NCBI GenBank assembly: GCA_024643385.1
Contig: JAHEMZ010000019.1
Location: 1-40,762, forward strand
Length of the DNA stretch: 40,762 nucleotides
Origin: Flavobacteriaceae bacterium
Lineage (GTDB): Bacteria > Bacteroidota > Bacteroidia > Flavobacteriales > Flavobacteriaceae
Direction of reading: 5' to 3'
Shown here: positions 8,400 through 16,999 of the stretch, one piece after another
Position numbering within the stretch: position 1 is the first letter of the stretch
Layout of the letters: each line of letters opens with the position of its first letter
Made by a program: the position numbers and the translations under genes
Notes under the pieces: generated by a model
Database searches by the model: none
What the model was told of the DNA's origin: nothing
Seen by the model: the letters and a program-made list of their open reading frames with translations, nothing else

Positions 8400-8939
8400 T
8401 TATTTTTCAACTAGATAAACGGCGTCTTCCCCATCATTTTCTTTCCAACAGACAATTACTTTTTCTTTATTTATAGCATCCACTTGCCTCCCGCGATAAT
8501 CAGGCTGAATAGGCAAATGACGGCTGAACCTTCGATCGACCAGCGTAAGTAATTCGATTTCCAAGGGTCGTCCAAAGGATTGTATGGCAGTAAGTGCCGA
8601 GCGGATACTCCGTCCGGTATATAATACGTCATCTATGAAAACCACTTTTTGATCATCTACGATAAAGTCGATCTTGGTTTTATTTGCTTCTAAGGGTTTT
8701 TCACTTCTTCGGAAATCGTCACGATAAAAGGTAATGTCCAGATAGCCTAATCTTACATTTTTGATTTGGTAATCTTTTTCCAATAGTTGCTTTAATCTTT
8801 CGGCTAAAAATACACCTCTTGGCTGAATGCCAATAAGTACAGTGTTTTCAAAAGTGTCGTGATTTTCAATCAGTTGACAAGCCAAACGGTGAAGAGCGAT
8901 GTTAATTTCAGTGGCGTTTAATAGCACTTTTTGGCTCAT
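8400..8939 (-). CDS. pyrR: Bifunctional pyr operon regulator / uracil phosphoribosyltransferase PyrR
   Basis: A 179-residue type I phosphoribosyltransferase. The PRPP-binding motif VVFIDDVLYTGRSIRSAL is intact, and LIGIQPRGVFLAERL and LVDRRFSRHLPIQPDY are PyrR signatures. In Firmicutes PyrR binds pyr mRNA and controls attenuation; in Bacteroidota RNA binding is less certain, although its position ahead of pyrB agrees with a regulatory role. The short leader (about 30 bases after the predicted promoter) shows no attenuator hairpin, so regulation by the classical mechanism is not supported here. Confidence 0.93.
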   Translation of the reverse strand: MSQKVLLNATEINIALHRLACQLIENHDTFENTVLIGIQPRGVFLAERLKQLLEKDYQIKNVRLGYLDITFYRDDFRRSEKPLEANKTKIDFIVDDQKVVFIDDVLYTGRSIRSALTAIQSFGRPLEIELLTLVDRRFSRHLPIQPDYRGRQVDAINKEKVIVCWKENDGEDAVYLVEK

Positions 8940-8967
8940 AGAATCTATCTGAATCGTGTTCAGAGGT

Positions 8968-8975
8968 CAAATTTA
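8968..8975 (-). promoter_or_regulatory. Predicted -7 promoter element for pyrR-pyrB
   Basis: On the minus strand the sequence TAAATTTG matches the Bacteroidota -7 consensus TAnnTTTG exactly, about 29 bases before the pyrR ATG. No TTG occurs at the expected -33 distance, so the element is incomplete. Confidence 0.5.
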
Positions 8976-9017
8976 CATGTTTTTGACGAATAAAAGGAAA
9001 TTCTGCCTACAATTAAT

Positions 9018-9046
9018 AAAAAAGCCCTTCGGTTAGGAAGGGCTTT
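9018..9046 (-). terminator. Intrinsic terminator of rpsA
   Basis: A ten-base-pair perfect stem (AAAGCCCTTC / GAAGGGCTTT) with a six-base loop, followed on the minus strand by a run of T. It lies just after the rpsA stop and upstream of pyrR, separating the two units. Confidence 0.9.
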
Positions 9047-9067
9047 TCTTATCTTAAAACAAAAGGA

Positions 9068-10906
9068 TTATTTTTTCTTTCCTTCCATTTTATCTTTAAT
9101 TTCCTGAAGCTTGGCATTGGCATCACCTAAAGTTGGTTTTGACTCTTCCGCTTGCTGTGCAGCTACTTTGGCAGCTTGCTTTACAATTTTAGCCTCTTCT
9201 TCTTTGTGGACAGACATATGAGAAGCAACTACTTTCTTGAATTCTTTATTGAATTCAATGATCACGAATTGTGCTTCTTCTCCTTTTTTCAAGTCAGTTC
9301 CATCTTCCTTCTCTAAATGACGTTTAGGTACAAATGCGCTGATGTCTTCATTGAAGTTGATTACCGCACCTTTGTCAACGATCTCATCGATCTTGGCAGT
9401 GTGCTTAGTACCTACCGCAAATTCACCTTCATATTTATCCCAAGGGTTATCAGTGGTTTGTTTATGACCTAAGCTTAACTTACGACCTTCAACATCCAAT
9501 TCTAAAACAACGACGTCCAAGGTATCTCCTATATTGGTGAATTCACTTGGGTGTTTAATTTTCTTGGTCCAAGAAAGATCACTGATATAAATAAGTCCGT
9601 CGATTCCCTCTTCTAATTCTACGAACACACCAAAATTGGTGAAGTTGCGCACAATTCCTTTATGGTTGGAACCAACAGGGTATTTTTTAGTGATGTCGGT
9701 CCATGGATCAGGAGTTAATTGCTTGATACCTAATGACATTTTACGTTCATCACGATCCAGAGTCAATACTACCGCATCTACTTCATCTCCAACTTTCACG
9801 AAATCCTGAGCACTTCTCAAATGAGTAGACCATGACATTTCGCTTACGTGGATAAGACCTTCAACCCCTTCAGCAACTTCGATAAATGCACCGTAATCGG
9901 CAATAACAACTACTTTTCCTTTTACTTTATCCCCTACCTTAAGACCATCTCCCAATGCATCCCATGGATGAGCATTTAACTGCTTCAATCCTAATTGGAT
10001 ACGAGTTTTATCTTCATCAAAATCAAGGATAACTACATTCAATTTTTGATCTAGATCAACGATTTCGTTCGGATGATTGATCCTTGACCATGATAGATCG
10101 GTGATGTGGATCAATCCATCAACACCTCCAAGGTCTACGAATACACCGTAAGAAGTTATATTTTTAACAACTCCTTCCAATACTTGACCTTTTTCAAGTT
10201 GTCCAATAATTTCTTTTTTCTGTTCTTCAATATCAGCCTCGATCAACGCTTTATGAGAAACTACAACGTTCTTGAATTCGTGGTTGATTTTCACAATCTT
10301 GAATTCCATTGTTTTTCCAACATAGATATCGTAATCTCGAATTGGTTTCACATCGATCTGTGAACCCGGAAGGAAGGCTTCGATTCCGAATACATCGACG
10401 ATCATACCTCCTTTAGTTCTGCATTTTACAAAACCATTAACCACAGTTCCATCATCATGAGCTTTGTTCACACGATCCCAAGCCTTGATGGTACGAGCTT
10501 TACGGTGAGAAAGGATCAACTGACCGGTCGCGTCTTCACGAACATCGATTAACACTTCTACTTTATCCCCTACTTTAAGGTTTGGATTGTAACGAAATTC
10601 ATTTAAAGAAATCACTCCTTCACTTTTCGCATTGATATCGATAATAGCGTCACGGTCGGTCATATGTACTACCGTACCTTCCACCACTTCATCATTCAAT
10701 GTGTCTACAAAGTTAGCAGCCACTAATTTTTCAAATTCTTGTAACTGAACTTCATCTACTTGGTCGATACCTTCCTCGTAGTTGTGCCAGTTAAAATCTT
10801 TAAGGAATTTTTCAGGATTGCTTTCTTTTAAAGAAACTTCCTGTTTTGGTTGCTCCACTACTACTTCTTCTACAGTAGCTTCAGCCTTACTTGCTTTTTC
10901 AGCCAT
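9068..10906 (-). CDS. rpsA: 30S ribosomal protein S1
   Basis: A 612-residue protein with six S1 (OB-fold) repeats, beginning at roughly residues 55, 140, 230, 320, 410 and 490. The best conserved repeats carry the typical GVFVDLGGVDGLIHITDLSW and YGAFIEVAEGVEGLIHVSEM patterns. The N-terminus is an acidic extension rich in E, V and A, and the C-terminus is a lysine/alanine-rich tail, as usual in Bacteroidota S1. S1 binds mRNA and helps initiation on unstructured leaders, which is relevant in a phylum with few Shine-Dalgarno sites. It forms its own transcription unit with a consensus promoter, a leader of about 150 bases and a strong terminator. Confidence 0.96.
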   Translation of the reverse strand: MAEKASKAEATVEEVVVEQPKQEVSLKESNPEKFLKDFNWHNYEEGIDQVDEVQLQEFEKLVAANFVDTLNDEVVEGTVVHMTDRDAIIDINAKSEGVISLNEFRYNPNLKVGDKVEVLIDVREDATGQLILSHRKARTIKAWDRVNKAHDDGTVVNGFVKCRTKGGMIVDVFGIEAFLPGSQIDVKPIRDYDIYVGKTMEFKIVKINHEFKNVVVSHKALIEADIEEQKKEIIGQLEKGQVLEGVVKNITSYGVFVDLGGVDGLIHITDLSWSRINHPNEIVDLDQKLNVVILDFDEDKTRIQLGLKQLNAHPWDALGDGLKVGDKVKGKVVVIADYGAFIEVAEGVEGLIHVSEMSWSTHLRSAQDFVKVGDEVDAVVLTLDRDERKMSLGIKQLTPDPWTDITKKYPVGSNHKGIVRNFTNFGVFVELEEGIDGLIYISDLSWTKKIKHPSEFTNIGDTLDVVVLELDVEGRKLSLGHKQTTDNPWDKYEGEFAVGTKHTAKIDEIVDKGAVINFNEDISAFVPKRHLEKEDGTDLKKGEEAQFVIIEFNKEFKKVVASHMSVHKEEEAKIVKQAAKVAAQQAEESKPTLGDANAKLQEIKDKMEGKKK

Positions 10907-10958
10907 CTTTAAGTTAAATCGTTTTCAGAAAAATATTCTCTTCAAACGCTTTTTTGTA

Positions 10959-10999
10959 TTCTGTGTGCTTCCTGAAAGTGATGCGACCGGCCCACAGAA
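10959..10999 (-). promoter_or_regulatory. Possible structured leader in rpsA 5' UTR
   Basis: Within the roughly 150-base leader between the promoter and the rpsA ATG, a seven-base perfect pairing (TTCTGTG/CACAGAA) encloses 27 bases. It could be an autoregulatory target, as S1 represses its own mRNA in E. coli, but this is inference. Confidence 0.35.
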
Positions 11000-11060
11000 G
11001 GGTTATGTTTTTGTTATTTATTCCTTTACGCTTTCAAAATAATGCCGCCGAAAAGGGTGG

Positions 11061-11090
11061 CAAAATTAATGTTTTTGTTTTGATTTTCAA
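11061..11090 (-). promoter_or_regulatory. Consensus Bacteroidota promoter for rpsA
   Basis: On the minus strand TTG (11090-11088), exactly 19 bases, then TAATTTTG (11068-11061) match the TTG-N19-TAnnTTTG consensus of the primary sigma factor in this phylum. It is the only candidate in the window with both elements at ideal spacing, fitting a highly expressed ribosomal gene. Confidence 0.8.
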
Positions 11091-11162
11091 AGGTTTTCTT
11101 TATTGTGTATGAATTTTTTGTATAAAATAATCTTTTATCTTTATGTCTCCATTGAAACGTTT

Positions 11163-11735
11163 ATGAAAACAGGTCGTTTAGAAGCCTTTAGTGATGGTGT
11201 TTTGGCAATTGTCATCACTATCATGGTCTTGGAGTTAAAAGCACCGAAGGAAGTGTCTTTAGAAGCTTTAAGTCATGAATGGCCCATTTTTGCGAGTTAT
11301 TTATTTAGCTTTATTTATATAGGTATTTATTGGAATAATCATCATCATCTGTTTCAAGTGACCGAAAAAGTGAACGGGAAAATTCTTTGGGCTAATTTAC
11401 ATCTTCTATTCTGGCTATCCCTTATTCCCTTTACTACCTCTTGGTTAGGTGAAAATTACACCGTATCGTTAGCCGTTGCTTTGTACGGATTTAATCTATT
11501 AATGTGTGCCATTGCTTATTTCACCTTACAAGGAACTATCCTTCGTTCACATGGAGATGATTTTATATTGCGAAAACAGATCGGGAAAGACTGGAAAGGC
11601 AAACTATCCTTACTGTTTTATATTTCCGGTCTAGCTCTATCATTTGTAAATACTTGGGTTGCCATTGGGTTCTATATTTTAGTGGCAGTTATGTGGATCG
11701 TTCCTGATAAACGAATTGAAAGACATATTTCCTAA
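11163..11735 (+). CDS. TMEM175-like (DUF1211) potassium channel family membrane protein
   Basis: A 190-residue membrane protein with about six hydrophobic helices. It opens with RLEAFSDGVLAIVITIMVLE, the FSDG signature of TMEM175/DUF1211 proteins, in which the first helix lines a potassium-selective pore in tetramers. Further signatures are IYWNNHHHLF and WANLHLLFWLSLIPFTTSWL. The ATG at 11163 was chosen over an upstream TTG at 11103 because the family begins directly at the FSDG helix. It lies divergent from rpsA. Ion conduction is known for some prokaryotic members but not shown here. Confidence 0.88.
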   Translation: MKTGRLEAFSDGVLAIVITIMVLELKAPKEVSLEALSHEWPIFASYLFSFIYIGIYWNNHHHLFQVTEKVNGKILWANLHLLFWLSLIPFTTSWLGENYTVSLAVALYGFNLLMCAIAYFTLQGTILRSHGDDFILRKQIGKDWKGKLSLLFYISGLALSFVNTWVAIGFYILVAVMWIVPDKRIERHIS

Positions 11736-11787
11736 ACTTCTTCCCTATTTTACCCTATTTACTGTTAAATATTGTTAAATCATTACT

Positions 11788-11811
11788 TTGTTATGCATAG
11801 TACTGTAACAA
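11788..11811. promoter_or_regulatory. Inverted repeat upstream of the small-ORF pair
   Basis: TTGTTA and TAACAA form an inverted repeat separated by 12 bases, about 65 bases before the first small ORF. A near-match to the -7 element (TTACTTTG, one mismatch) overlaps its left arm, a geometry that would suit an operator. The regulator is unknown. Confidence 0.3.
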
Positions 11812-11874
11812 AAAAATATTACGGTCGTCTTAATAGTAAATAATTTAATCACAAACCAATAAAAACAAATAGAA

Positions 11875-11961
11875 ATGAGAACTTTAGATCGTAACACATT
11901 GACTGAAAAACCTAAAACAACTTTAGGATTTGTATGGAATAGCAAAAGAAGGTATCGTTAG
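11875..11961 (+). CDS. Small basic ORF (28 aa), unknown
   Basis: ATG at 11875, stop TAG at 11959-11961. The peptide begins MRTLDRNTLTEKPK, continues TTLGFVWNSKRRYR, and has eight Lys/Arg in 28 residues. It has no signal peptide, membrane segment or double-glycine leader. It occupies a 490-base stretch otherwise without genes, after the TMEM175-like gene, and is followed 25 bases later by a second small ORF and then a terminator. The region between the channel gene stop and 11874 is AT-rich with no other gene seen. I do not recognise the peptide; coding is inferred from the arrangement only. Confidence 0.45.
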   Translation: MRTLDRNTLTEKPKTTLGFVWNSKRRYR

Positions 11962-11986
11962 TATTTAATCATAAAATCATACTACT

Positions 11987-12121
11987 ATGAATCGCTTTTT
12001 AAAAATTCCGCACATGTCGAAAAGAGAACTAAAACGAAGGGACTTGCATTTTTTAAAACAATTGTACCCCTTGTATCAGAATGAAGGCTGGAATGCTCTT
12101 AGCGTACCCATATACATCTAG
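11987..12121 (+). CDS. Small basic ORF (44 aa), unknown
   Basis: ATG at 11987, stop TAG at 12119-12121. It begins MNRFLKIPHMSKRELKRRD and ends NEGWNALSVPIYI. The first half is strongly basic and amphipathic, the second half aromatic and neutral. It has no signal peptide or cysteine. The stop is followed 13 bases later by a strong hairpin terminator, which supports a genuine transcript ending here. It could be a small regulatory protein, a toxin or a nucleic-acid-binding peptide; the sequence does not decide between these. Confidence 0.5.
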   Translation: MNRFLKIPHMSKRELKRRDLHFLKQLYPLYQNEGWNALSVPIYI

Positions 12122-12134
12122 CCCCATATAAAAC

Positions 12135-12162
12135 AAAAGCCGTTCGATTGAGCGGCTTTTTT
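12135..12162. terminator. Bidirectional intrinsic terminator
   Basis: An eight-base perfect stem AAAAGCCG / CGGCTTTT, extendable by a TC/GA pair, followed by a T run on + and preceded by an A-rich stretch that gives T on -. It ends the small-ORF transcript and, from the other side, the convergent osmC-type gene. Confidence 0.85.
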
Positions 12163-12224
12163 CATTTTACAACAAATCCAAATTTACTTTCCAACTTTTC
12201 TAACTTGAAATAGTCAGTATTAGA

Positions 12225-12647
12225 TTAGGGTCTGTTCAATTTGTAGGTCACGTGGATCTTTGTGTTCAAAAGCTTTGAAATAGGACAATTAGCTTCTGCA
12301 TCTCGCACTGCTTCTTCAAAAGATTCTTCTGAAATACCTGCCACGGTCGCTTCCAATTCTAAATTAGAAGCAGTGATGGATCCGTCTTCCAGCACAATCG
12401 TACAATTGGTTTTTAACTCTGTCGGTTCAAAGCCCTTCGCTCCCAAATTAAAGGATAATTTCATGGTAAAACATCCTGAATGGGCAGCCGCAACCAATTC
12501 CTCAGGATTCGTTCCTTTTTCATCGGTCTCAGTAAACCTTGTATTAAACGAGTACGGGGTTTGATTCAGTACCCCGCTCTGAGTATTCAACCTACCCTTA
12601 CCTTCTTTTCCACTTCCGTTCCAAATAGCTGTTGCTCTTCTTTTCAT
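12225..12647 (-). CDS. osmC: OsmC family peroxiredoxin
   Basis: A 140-residue OsmC-type thiol peroxidase that reduces organic hydroperoxides. The two redox cysteines are in HSGCFTMKLSF and ANCPISKLL, the arrangement typical of the OsmC branch. The motif TNPEELVAAAHSGC is intact. The ATG at 12647 follows an AT-rich leader without a perfect -7 motif. It lies after cmk on the same strand but is separated by 86 bases holding two palindromes, so it is probably its own unit. Confidence 0.92.
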   Translation of the reverse strand: MKRRATAIWNGSGKEGKGRLNTQSGVLNQTPYSFNTRFTETDEKGTNPEELVAAAHSGCFTMKLSFNLGAKGFEPTELKTNCTIVLEDGSITASNLELEATVAGISEESFEEAVRDAEANCPISKLLNTKIHVTYKLNRP

Positions 12648-12680
12648 GTTTAAAATTTTAACTGTTTGACATTTGTTTCC

Positions 12681-12716
12681 GCGATTCTTTAATCGCCTAT
12701 CTTTTCTGGCCAGAAA
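12681..12716. repeat. Two adjacent palindromes between cmk and osmC
   Basis: GCGATT-cttt-AATCGC (12681-12696) is a perfect six-base hairpin. TTTCTGGCCAGAAA (12703-12716) is a perfect 14-base palindrome with no spacer. Neither is followed by a long T run on the minus strand, so a plain terminator is not convincing. They lie upstream of the osmC-type gene and could be an operator. Confidence 0.5.
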
Positions 12717-12733
12717 TTGATGTGGTTCAAGCC

Positions 12734-13426
12734 CTAAATTCGGCCGGCAATCCGATCCTTAGCTAACTGCAGGATCATATGGAATTGATCTTCCGGATTC
12801 ATTTCACTATTATCGACTATTATAGCATCATCTGCAATTTTTAGAGGGGATTGTGCTCTGCTGGTATCCATTTGATCCCTTTCTGTAACGTTTTCCAATA
12901 CTTCTTCATAACTCACCTCGATTCCTTTGGATATCAATTCCCGAAATCTGCGCTGTGCCCGAACCGGAGCAGTAGCTGTCATAAATATTTTCAATTCTGC
13001 TTTCGGAAAGACAACCGTGCCTATATCTCTCCCATCCATAACTACTCCACCTTCTTTACCCATCGATTGTTGTTGCTGCACCAATTTTTTTCGAACTTCT
13101 AAAACGGTCGCTATCGGACTCACAAACTCAGAAACTTCCATCGTGCGGATTTGTTTTTCAATATTTTCGCCGTTTAGAAAGATTTCATCCTTTCCTAAAT
13201 TGTTTTTTCTAAACTCCAGTGAAATATTTTTCAAGTCATCGATCAGCATCCGGCTATCAAAATGATTCGCATCAATGAAACCATTTCGCATGGCATAAAG
13301 CGTTACCGCACGATACATGGCTCCTGAATCCACATAAACATAACCCAGATAATCGGCCAACTGTTTTGCTACCGTACTTTTACCGGTGGAAGAGTGACCA
13401 TCTATGGCTATGGTAATTTTGCGCAT
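12734..13426 (-). CDS. cmk: Cytidylate kinase
   Basis: A 230-residue kinase that phosphorylates CMP and dCMP. The P-loop is AIDGHSSTGKSTVAKQLA at the N-terminus, followed by the family motif YVDSGAMYRAVTLYA. The substrate-binding segment VVMDGRDIGTVVFPKA is clear, and the lid carries RAQRRFREL and ERDQMDTSRAQSPLK. Its ATG overlaps the porQ stop by one base (TAATG), so translation is probably coupled to the outer-membrane secretion gene upstream. That adjacency is common in Bacteroidota and is probably an operon convenience. Confidence 0.95.
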   Translation of the reverse strand: MRKITIAIDGHSSTGKSTVAKQLADYLGYVYVDSGAMYRAVTLYAMRNGFIDANHFDSRMLIDDLKNISLEFRKNNLGKDEIFLNGENIEKQIRTMEVSEFVSPIATVLEVRKKLVQQQQSMGKEGGVVMDGRDIGTVVFPKAELKIFMTATAPVRAQRRFRELISKGIEVSYEEVLENVTERDQMDTSRAQSPLKIADDAIIVDNSEMNPEDQFHMILQLAKDRIAGRI

Positions 13427-14445
13427 TATTGTAAGTTAATATTTAATCCAAAATAGCTGGTGGCTGCCGCTGAATTATATTTTGAATAGGCATAACTTAA
13501 ACGAAGTTTATTCAGTTTTACGGAAAAACCTGCGCTAAGTCCTGCGAAAGAGCGTTGTTCAATAATACGCAATTCCTCTCCTCTACGAAGATTATACCCC
13601 AAACGCAGGTTAAATCCACTTTCAGGGAATAATTCGATTCCGAAGATCATATGCCGAAAGGCGTTATCAATAAAAGTTATCTTTTCGGAAGTTGCATTCC
13701 CTTCCAGATCTATTTCATCACGGTTGGGATTTGCAAAGGCAACATTCCAGCGTTGTACATTTTCCAACGTAAAATGCCATCGAATCGGAATATTTTCCAG
13801 GGTTTGAGACATTCCGAAGATCAATTCAAAAGGAAGTTTTTCAATGGTCGTTTCATAAGGTTCTATCTGCGTCCCTATATTTCGAGCCACCAAAGCAATA
13901 TTTAGGTCCCAATCTTCATAGACATACATCAAAGCGACATCAAGGGCAACACCCAAAGAAGAATATTGTTCCAATTTGGAGGAGATAAATTTAACATTCC
14001 CACCTACATGAAATTTTGTAAAGGCAATGTTCCGAGCATGGCCGAACGAAACTGCCACTTCACCTCCACCAAAACTGTCGGTTGAATTGCCTTGTTCATC
14101 ATATCCTGCAAACTTTCCGTAATTGATATAGGTAATCCCTGCATGCAAGACCTGGGTACGTCGATCCCATAAATAAGCGTAGGCCGCCGTTCCATAACTA
14201 ACATCTCCAATATAATTGTTATAGTTTAGCGACAACTGATTATCCATTTCAGGATTGATACTGGCAGGATTGAATAATCCCTGAGTGGGGTCGTAATCGT
14301 AATTGGTTACTACTTTTCCTCCAAGAGCAACTTGCCGGGGGGAAATACCTAAATTTAAAAACTGGTAGGTAGCTCTTCCCCCTACTTGCGCTATAGAAGT
14401 GCAGGCAAATGCAAGGCAACCTAAAACCATTAGTTTTTGAATCAT
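13426..14445 (-). CDS. porQ: Type IX secretion system outer-membrane protein PorQ
   Basis: A 339-residue predicted beta-barrel of the PorV/PorQ (FadL-like) type. From the ATG at 14445 it starts with a signal peptide, MIQKLMVLGCLAFACTSIAQ, followed by the PorQ hallmark GGRATYQFLNLGISPRQVAL and LFNPASINPEMDNQLSLNYN. A longer frame to 14523 begins with TTG and puts residues ahead of the signal peptide, so it was rejected. PorQ is a component of the T9SS attachment complex that anchors cargo with A-type C-terminal signals. It lies 95 bases after lon and overlaps cmk by one base. Confidence 0.9.
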   Translation of the reverse strand: MIQKLMVLGCLAFACTSIAQVGGRATYQFLNLGISPRQVALGGKVVTNYDYDPTQGLFNPASINPEMDNQLSLNYNNYIGDVSYGTAAYAYLWDRRTQVLHAGITYINYGKFAGYDEQGNSTDSFGGGEVAVSFGHARNIAFTKFHVGGNVKFISSKLEQYSSLGVALDVALMYVYEDWDLNIALVARNIGTQIEPYETTIEKLPFELIFGMSQTLENIPIRWHFTLENVQRWNVAFANPNRDEIDLEGNATSEKITFIDNAFRHMIFGIELFPESGFNLRLGYNLRRGEELRIIEQRSFAGLSAGFSVKLNKLRLSYAYSKYNSAAATSYFGLNINLQ

Positions 14446-14540
14446 TAACCTAGTAACGCTTTCCTTGGAGTTTAAACGAGTACAATGATAATTTATTTTT
14501 GGGAGGGAAAAAAGGTTTCCCAACTCATCCTATACTTCCG

Positions 14541-16991
14541 TTACAATTTTTTAGCATTCTTTACCTTTTGATGAGTTATGGCTACATCCAACACGTCGCT
14601 CATTTCCTTAACATAATGGAAAGTCAATCCTTTTAGATATTCCGGTTTGATCTCGTCAATATCCCTGCGATTGTCTTCACACAGTATAATTTCTTTGATG
14701 CGCGCACGCTTTGCCGCTAGTATCTTTTCCTTTATCCCGCCAACAGGAAGAACTTTCCCTCTTAAAGTGATCTCTCCGGTCATTGCCATACTTTTTTTCA
14801 CTTTTCGCTGAGTAAATAAAGACACCAATGAAGTGAGCATAGTTACTCCGGCACTCGGACCGTCCTTCGGTGTTGCCCCTTCAGGTACATGTATATGAAT
14901 ATTGTAATTCTCAAAGGCCTCCGGGTTGATCCCTAGCTTTTCAGCATTCGATTTAATATATTCCAAAGCAATGGTGGCCGATTCTTTCATAACCGTTCCC
15001 AAGTTACCCGTCATCGTTAGTACCCCTTTCCCCTTGGACAGAGCAGACTCTATAAATAAAATATCCCCACCCACTCGCGTCCATGCTAATCCGGTCACTA
15101 CACCAGCCACTTCATTGTTCTCGTATTTATCGCGTTCCATTCTCGGAGCGCCCAAAACGTCAATAATCATTTGGTTGGTCACCTTAACTAGGTAAGTTTC
15201 ATCCATCGCGATCTTCATGGCTGCATGACGAACCATTTTGGCGATTTGCTTTTCTAACATCCTTACTCCACTCTCTCGCGTATATCCCTCTACAATGCGC
15301 TCCAATTGAGGTTTGGCTATTTTTAAATGACTTTCATTTAGCCCGTGCTCGGATAATTGTTTGGGCAGTAAATGACGCTTTGCTATTTCAACTTTTTCTT
15401 CGATCGTATATCCCGAGACCTCAATGATTTCCATTCGATCACGCAAAGCAGGCTGAATGGTACTTAAGCTATTTGAGGTGGCCACAAACATAACCTTGGA
15501 TAAATCGTAACCCAACTCCAAGAAGTTGTCGTAAAACGAGTTGTTTTGTTCGGGATCCAATACCTCCAACATTGCTGAAGAAGGATCTCCTTGGTTTCCT
15601 ACCGATAGTTTATCTATTTCATCCAATACAAAAACAGGGTTTCCGGTCCCCGCCTTTTTAATACTTTGAATGATTCGTCCCGGCATTGCGCCGATATAGG
15701 TTTTTCGATGTCCTCGAATTTCCGCTTCGTCTCTTAATCCTCCTAAAGATATACGCACGTATTTTCTACCCAAAGCTTCTGCTATGGATTTACCTAATGA
15801 AGTTTTTCCAACGCCCGGAGGTCCATATAAACATAATATCGGAGACTTCATGTCATTTCTCAATTTCAACACGGCCAAATATTCTATGATTCGTTGTTTT
15901 ACATCGTCCAAACCATAATGATCTCTGTCTAAAATTTTTCGAGCCCTTTTTAGATCGAATTTATCCTTACTAAACTCGTTCCAGGGTAAATCCAATAATA
16001 AATCCAGATAATTTTTTTGAATGCTGAATTCCGCAACCTGTGGATTCATCCGCTGCAACTTGGCTATTTCCTTTTCAAAATGACTGGACACCTCCTCATT
16101 CCATAGCTTGGTTTTTCCTTTCGCGCGCATTGATTCAATCTCTGCCTCATAAGAGGAACCTCCCAATTCTTCTTGAATGGTTTTCATCTGTTGCTGAAGG
16201 AAATATTCTCTTTGCTGTTTAGAAATATCGCTTTCTACTTTGGATTGAATATCCATCCTTAAGGAAAGTTTCTGCAATTCAATATTTAAAAACTTAAGTG
16301 TTTGCATGGCTCTTTCCTTAAGATCATTGATCTCTAAAAGCCGTTGTTTTTCTTCTACTGAAATATTTAAATTGGAACAAACAAAATTAATAAGGAAAGA
16401 ATTACTCTCAATATTCTTAATGGCAAACGCTGCATCGGAGGGAATGTTCGGGCTATCCTTGATGATGTCAATGGCCAATTCCTTTATAGATTCTATAATC
16501 GCTAGAAACTCTTTATTGTCCTCAGCCGGTCTGGCCTCATCCACCTCTTTGATCGTTGCTGTTAAATAAGGCTCCGTTGTCATCATCTGTGACACTTCGA
16601 AGCGTTTCTTGCCTTGGATGATCACCGTAGTATTACCGTCAGGCATCTTTAAAACCCTTAATATTCTGGCTACTGTTCCGACGGTATTAATATCTTCTAT
16701 GCCGGGATTTTCCTTACTTTCATCCTTTTGGGAGACTACCCCGATCACCTTTCCGCCTTTGTTGGTCTCGTTGATCAATTTAATAGACTTATCGCGACCT
16801 GCGGTAATAGGTATCACTACTCCCGGAAAAAGTACTGTGTTCTTTAAAGGAAGGATGGGTAAGGTCTCCGGCAATTTCTCCTTGGACATGGCATCTTCGT
16901 CTTCCGGTGTCATTAAGGGAATCAATTCAGCATCTTCCTTCAAATCTTGTAATGACAAACTGTCCATGGTTATAAGCTTTGTTTTAGTCAT
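14541..16991 (-). CDS. lon: ATP-dependent protease Lon
   Basis: An 816-residue LonA protease. An N-terminal LAN domain ([19 protein letters not shown]) precedes a helical region, an AAA+ module with Walker [14 protein letters not shown] at about 390 and Walker [11 protein letters not shown], and a protease domain with the Ser-Lys dyad, Ser about 713 in [11 protein letters not shown] and Lys about 756 in GGIKEK. Lon degrades misfolded and regulatory proteins in the cytoplasm. A longer frame to 17009 begins TTG; the ATG at 16991 (MTKTKLITM) is preferred, and one at 16967 remains possible. An inverted repeat lies directly upstream. It is divergent from the sigma-factor operon. Confidence 0.97.
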   Translation of the reverse strand: MTKTKLITMDSLSLQDLKEDAELIPLMTPEDEDAMSKEKLPETLPILPLKNTVLFPGVVIPITAGRDKSIKLINETNKGGKVIGVVSQKDESKENPGIEDINTVGTVARILRVLKMPDGNTTVIIQGKKRFEVSQMMTTEPYLTATIKEVDEARPAEDNKEFLAIIESIKELAIDIIKDSPNIPSDAAFAIKNIESNSFLINFVCSNLNISVEEKQRLLEINDLKERAMQTLKFLNIELQKLSLRMDIQSKVESDISKQQREYFLQQQMKTIQEELGGSSYEAEIESMRAKGKTKLWNEEVSSHFEKEIAKLQRMNPQVAEFSIQKNYLDLLLDLPWNEFSKDKFDLKRARKILDRDHYGLDDVKQRIIEYLAVLKLRNDMKSPILCLYGPPGVGKTSLGKSIAEALGRKYVRISLGGLRDEAEIRGHRKTYIGAMPGRIIQSIKKAGTGNPVFVLDEIDKLSVGNQGDPSSAMLEVLDPEQNNSFYDNFLELGYDLSKVMFVATSNSLSTIQPALRDRMEIIEVSGYTIEEKVEIAKRHLLPKQLSEHGLNESHLKIAKPQLERIVEGYTRESGVRMLEKQIAKMVRHAAMKIAMDETYLVKVTNQMIIDVLGAPRMERDKYENNEVAGVVTGLAWTRVGGDILFIESALSKGKGVLTMTGNLGTVMKESATIALEYIKSNAEKLGINPEAFENYNIHIHVPEGATPKDGPSAGVTMLTSLVSLFTQRKVKKSMAMTGEITLRGKVLPVGGIKEKILAAKRARIKEIILCEDNRRDIDEIKPEYLKGLTFHYVKEMSDVLDVAITHQKVKNAKKL

Positions 16992-16999
16992 ATGTATAG

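Noticed and set aside
14446-14523. Upstream extension of porQ to a TTG at 14523
   Set aside because: It would place residues in front of a normal signal peptide; the ATG at 14445 begins that signal peptide.
14446-14540. A terminator between lon and porQ
   Set aside because: GGGAAA/TTTCCC pairs on the minus strand, but C and A follow instead of a T run, so termination is not supported.
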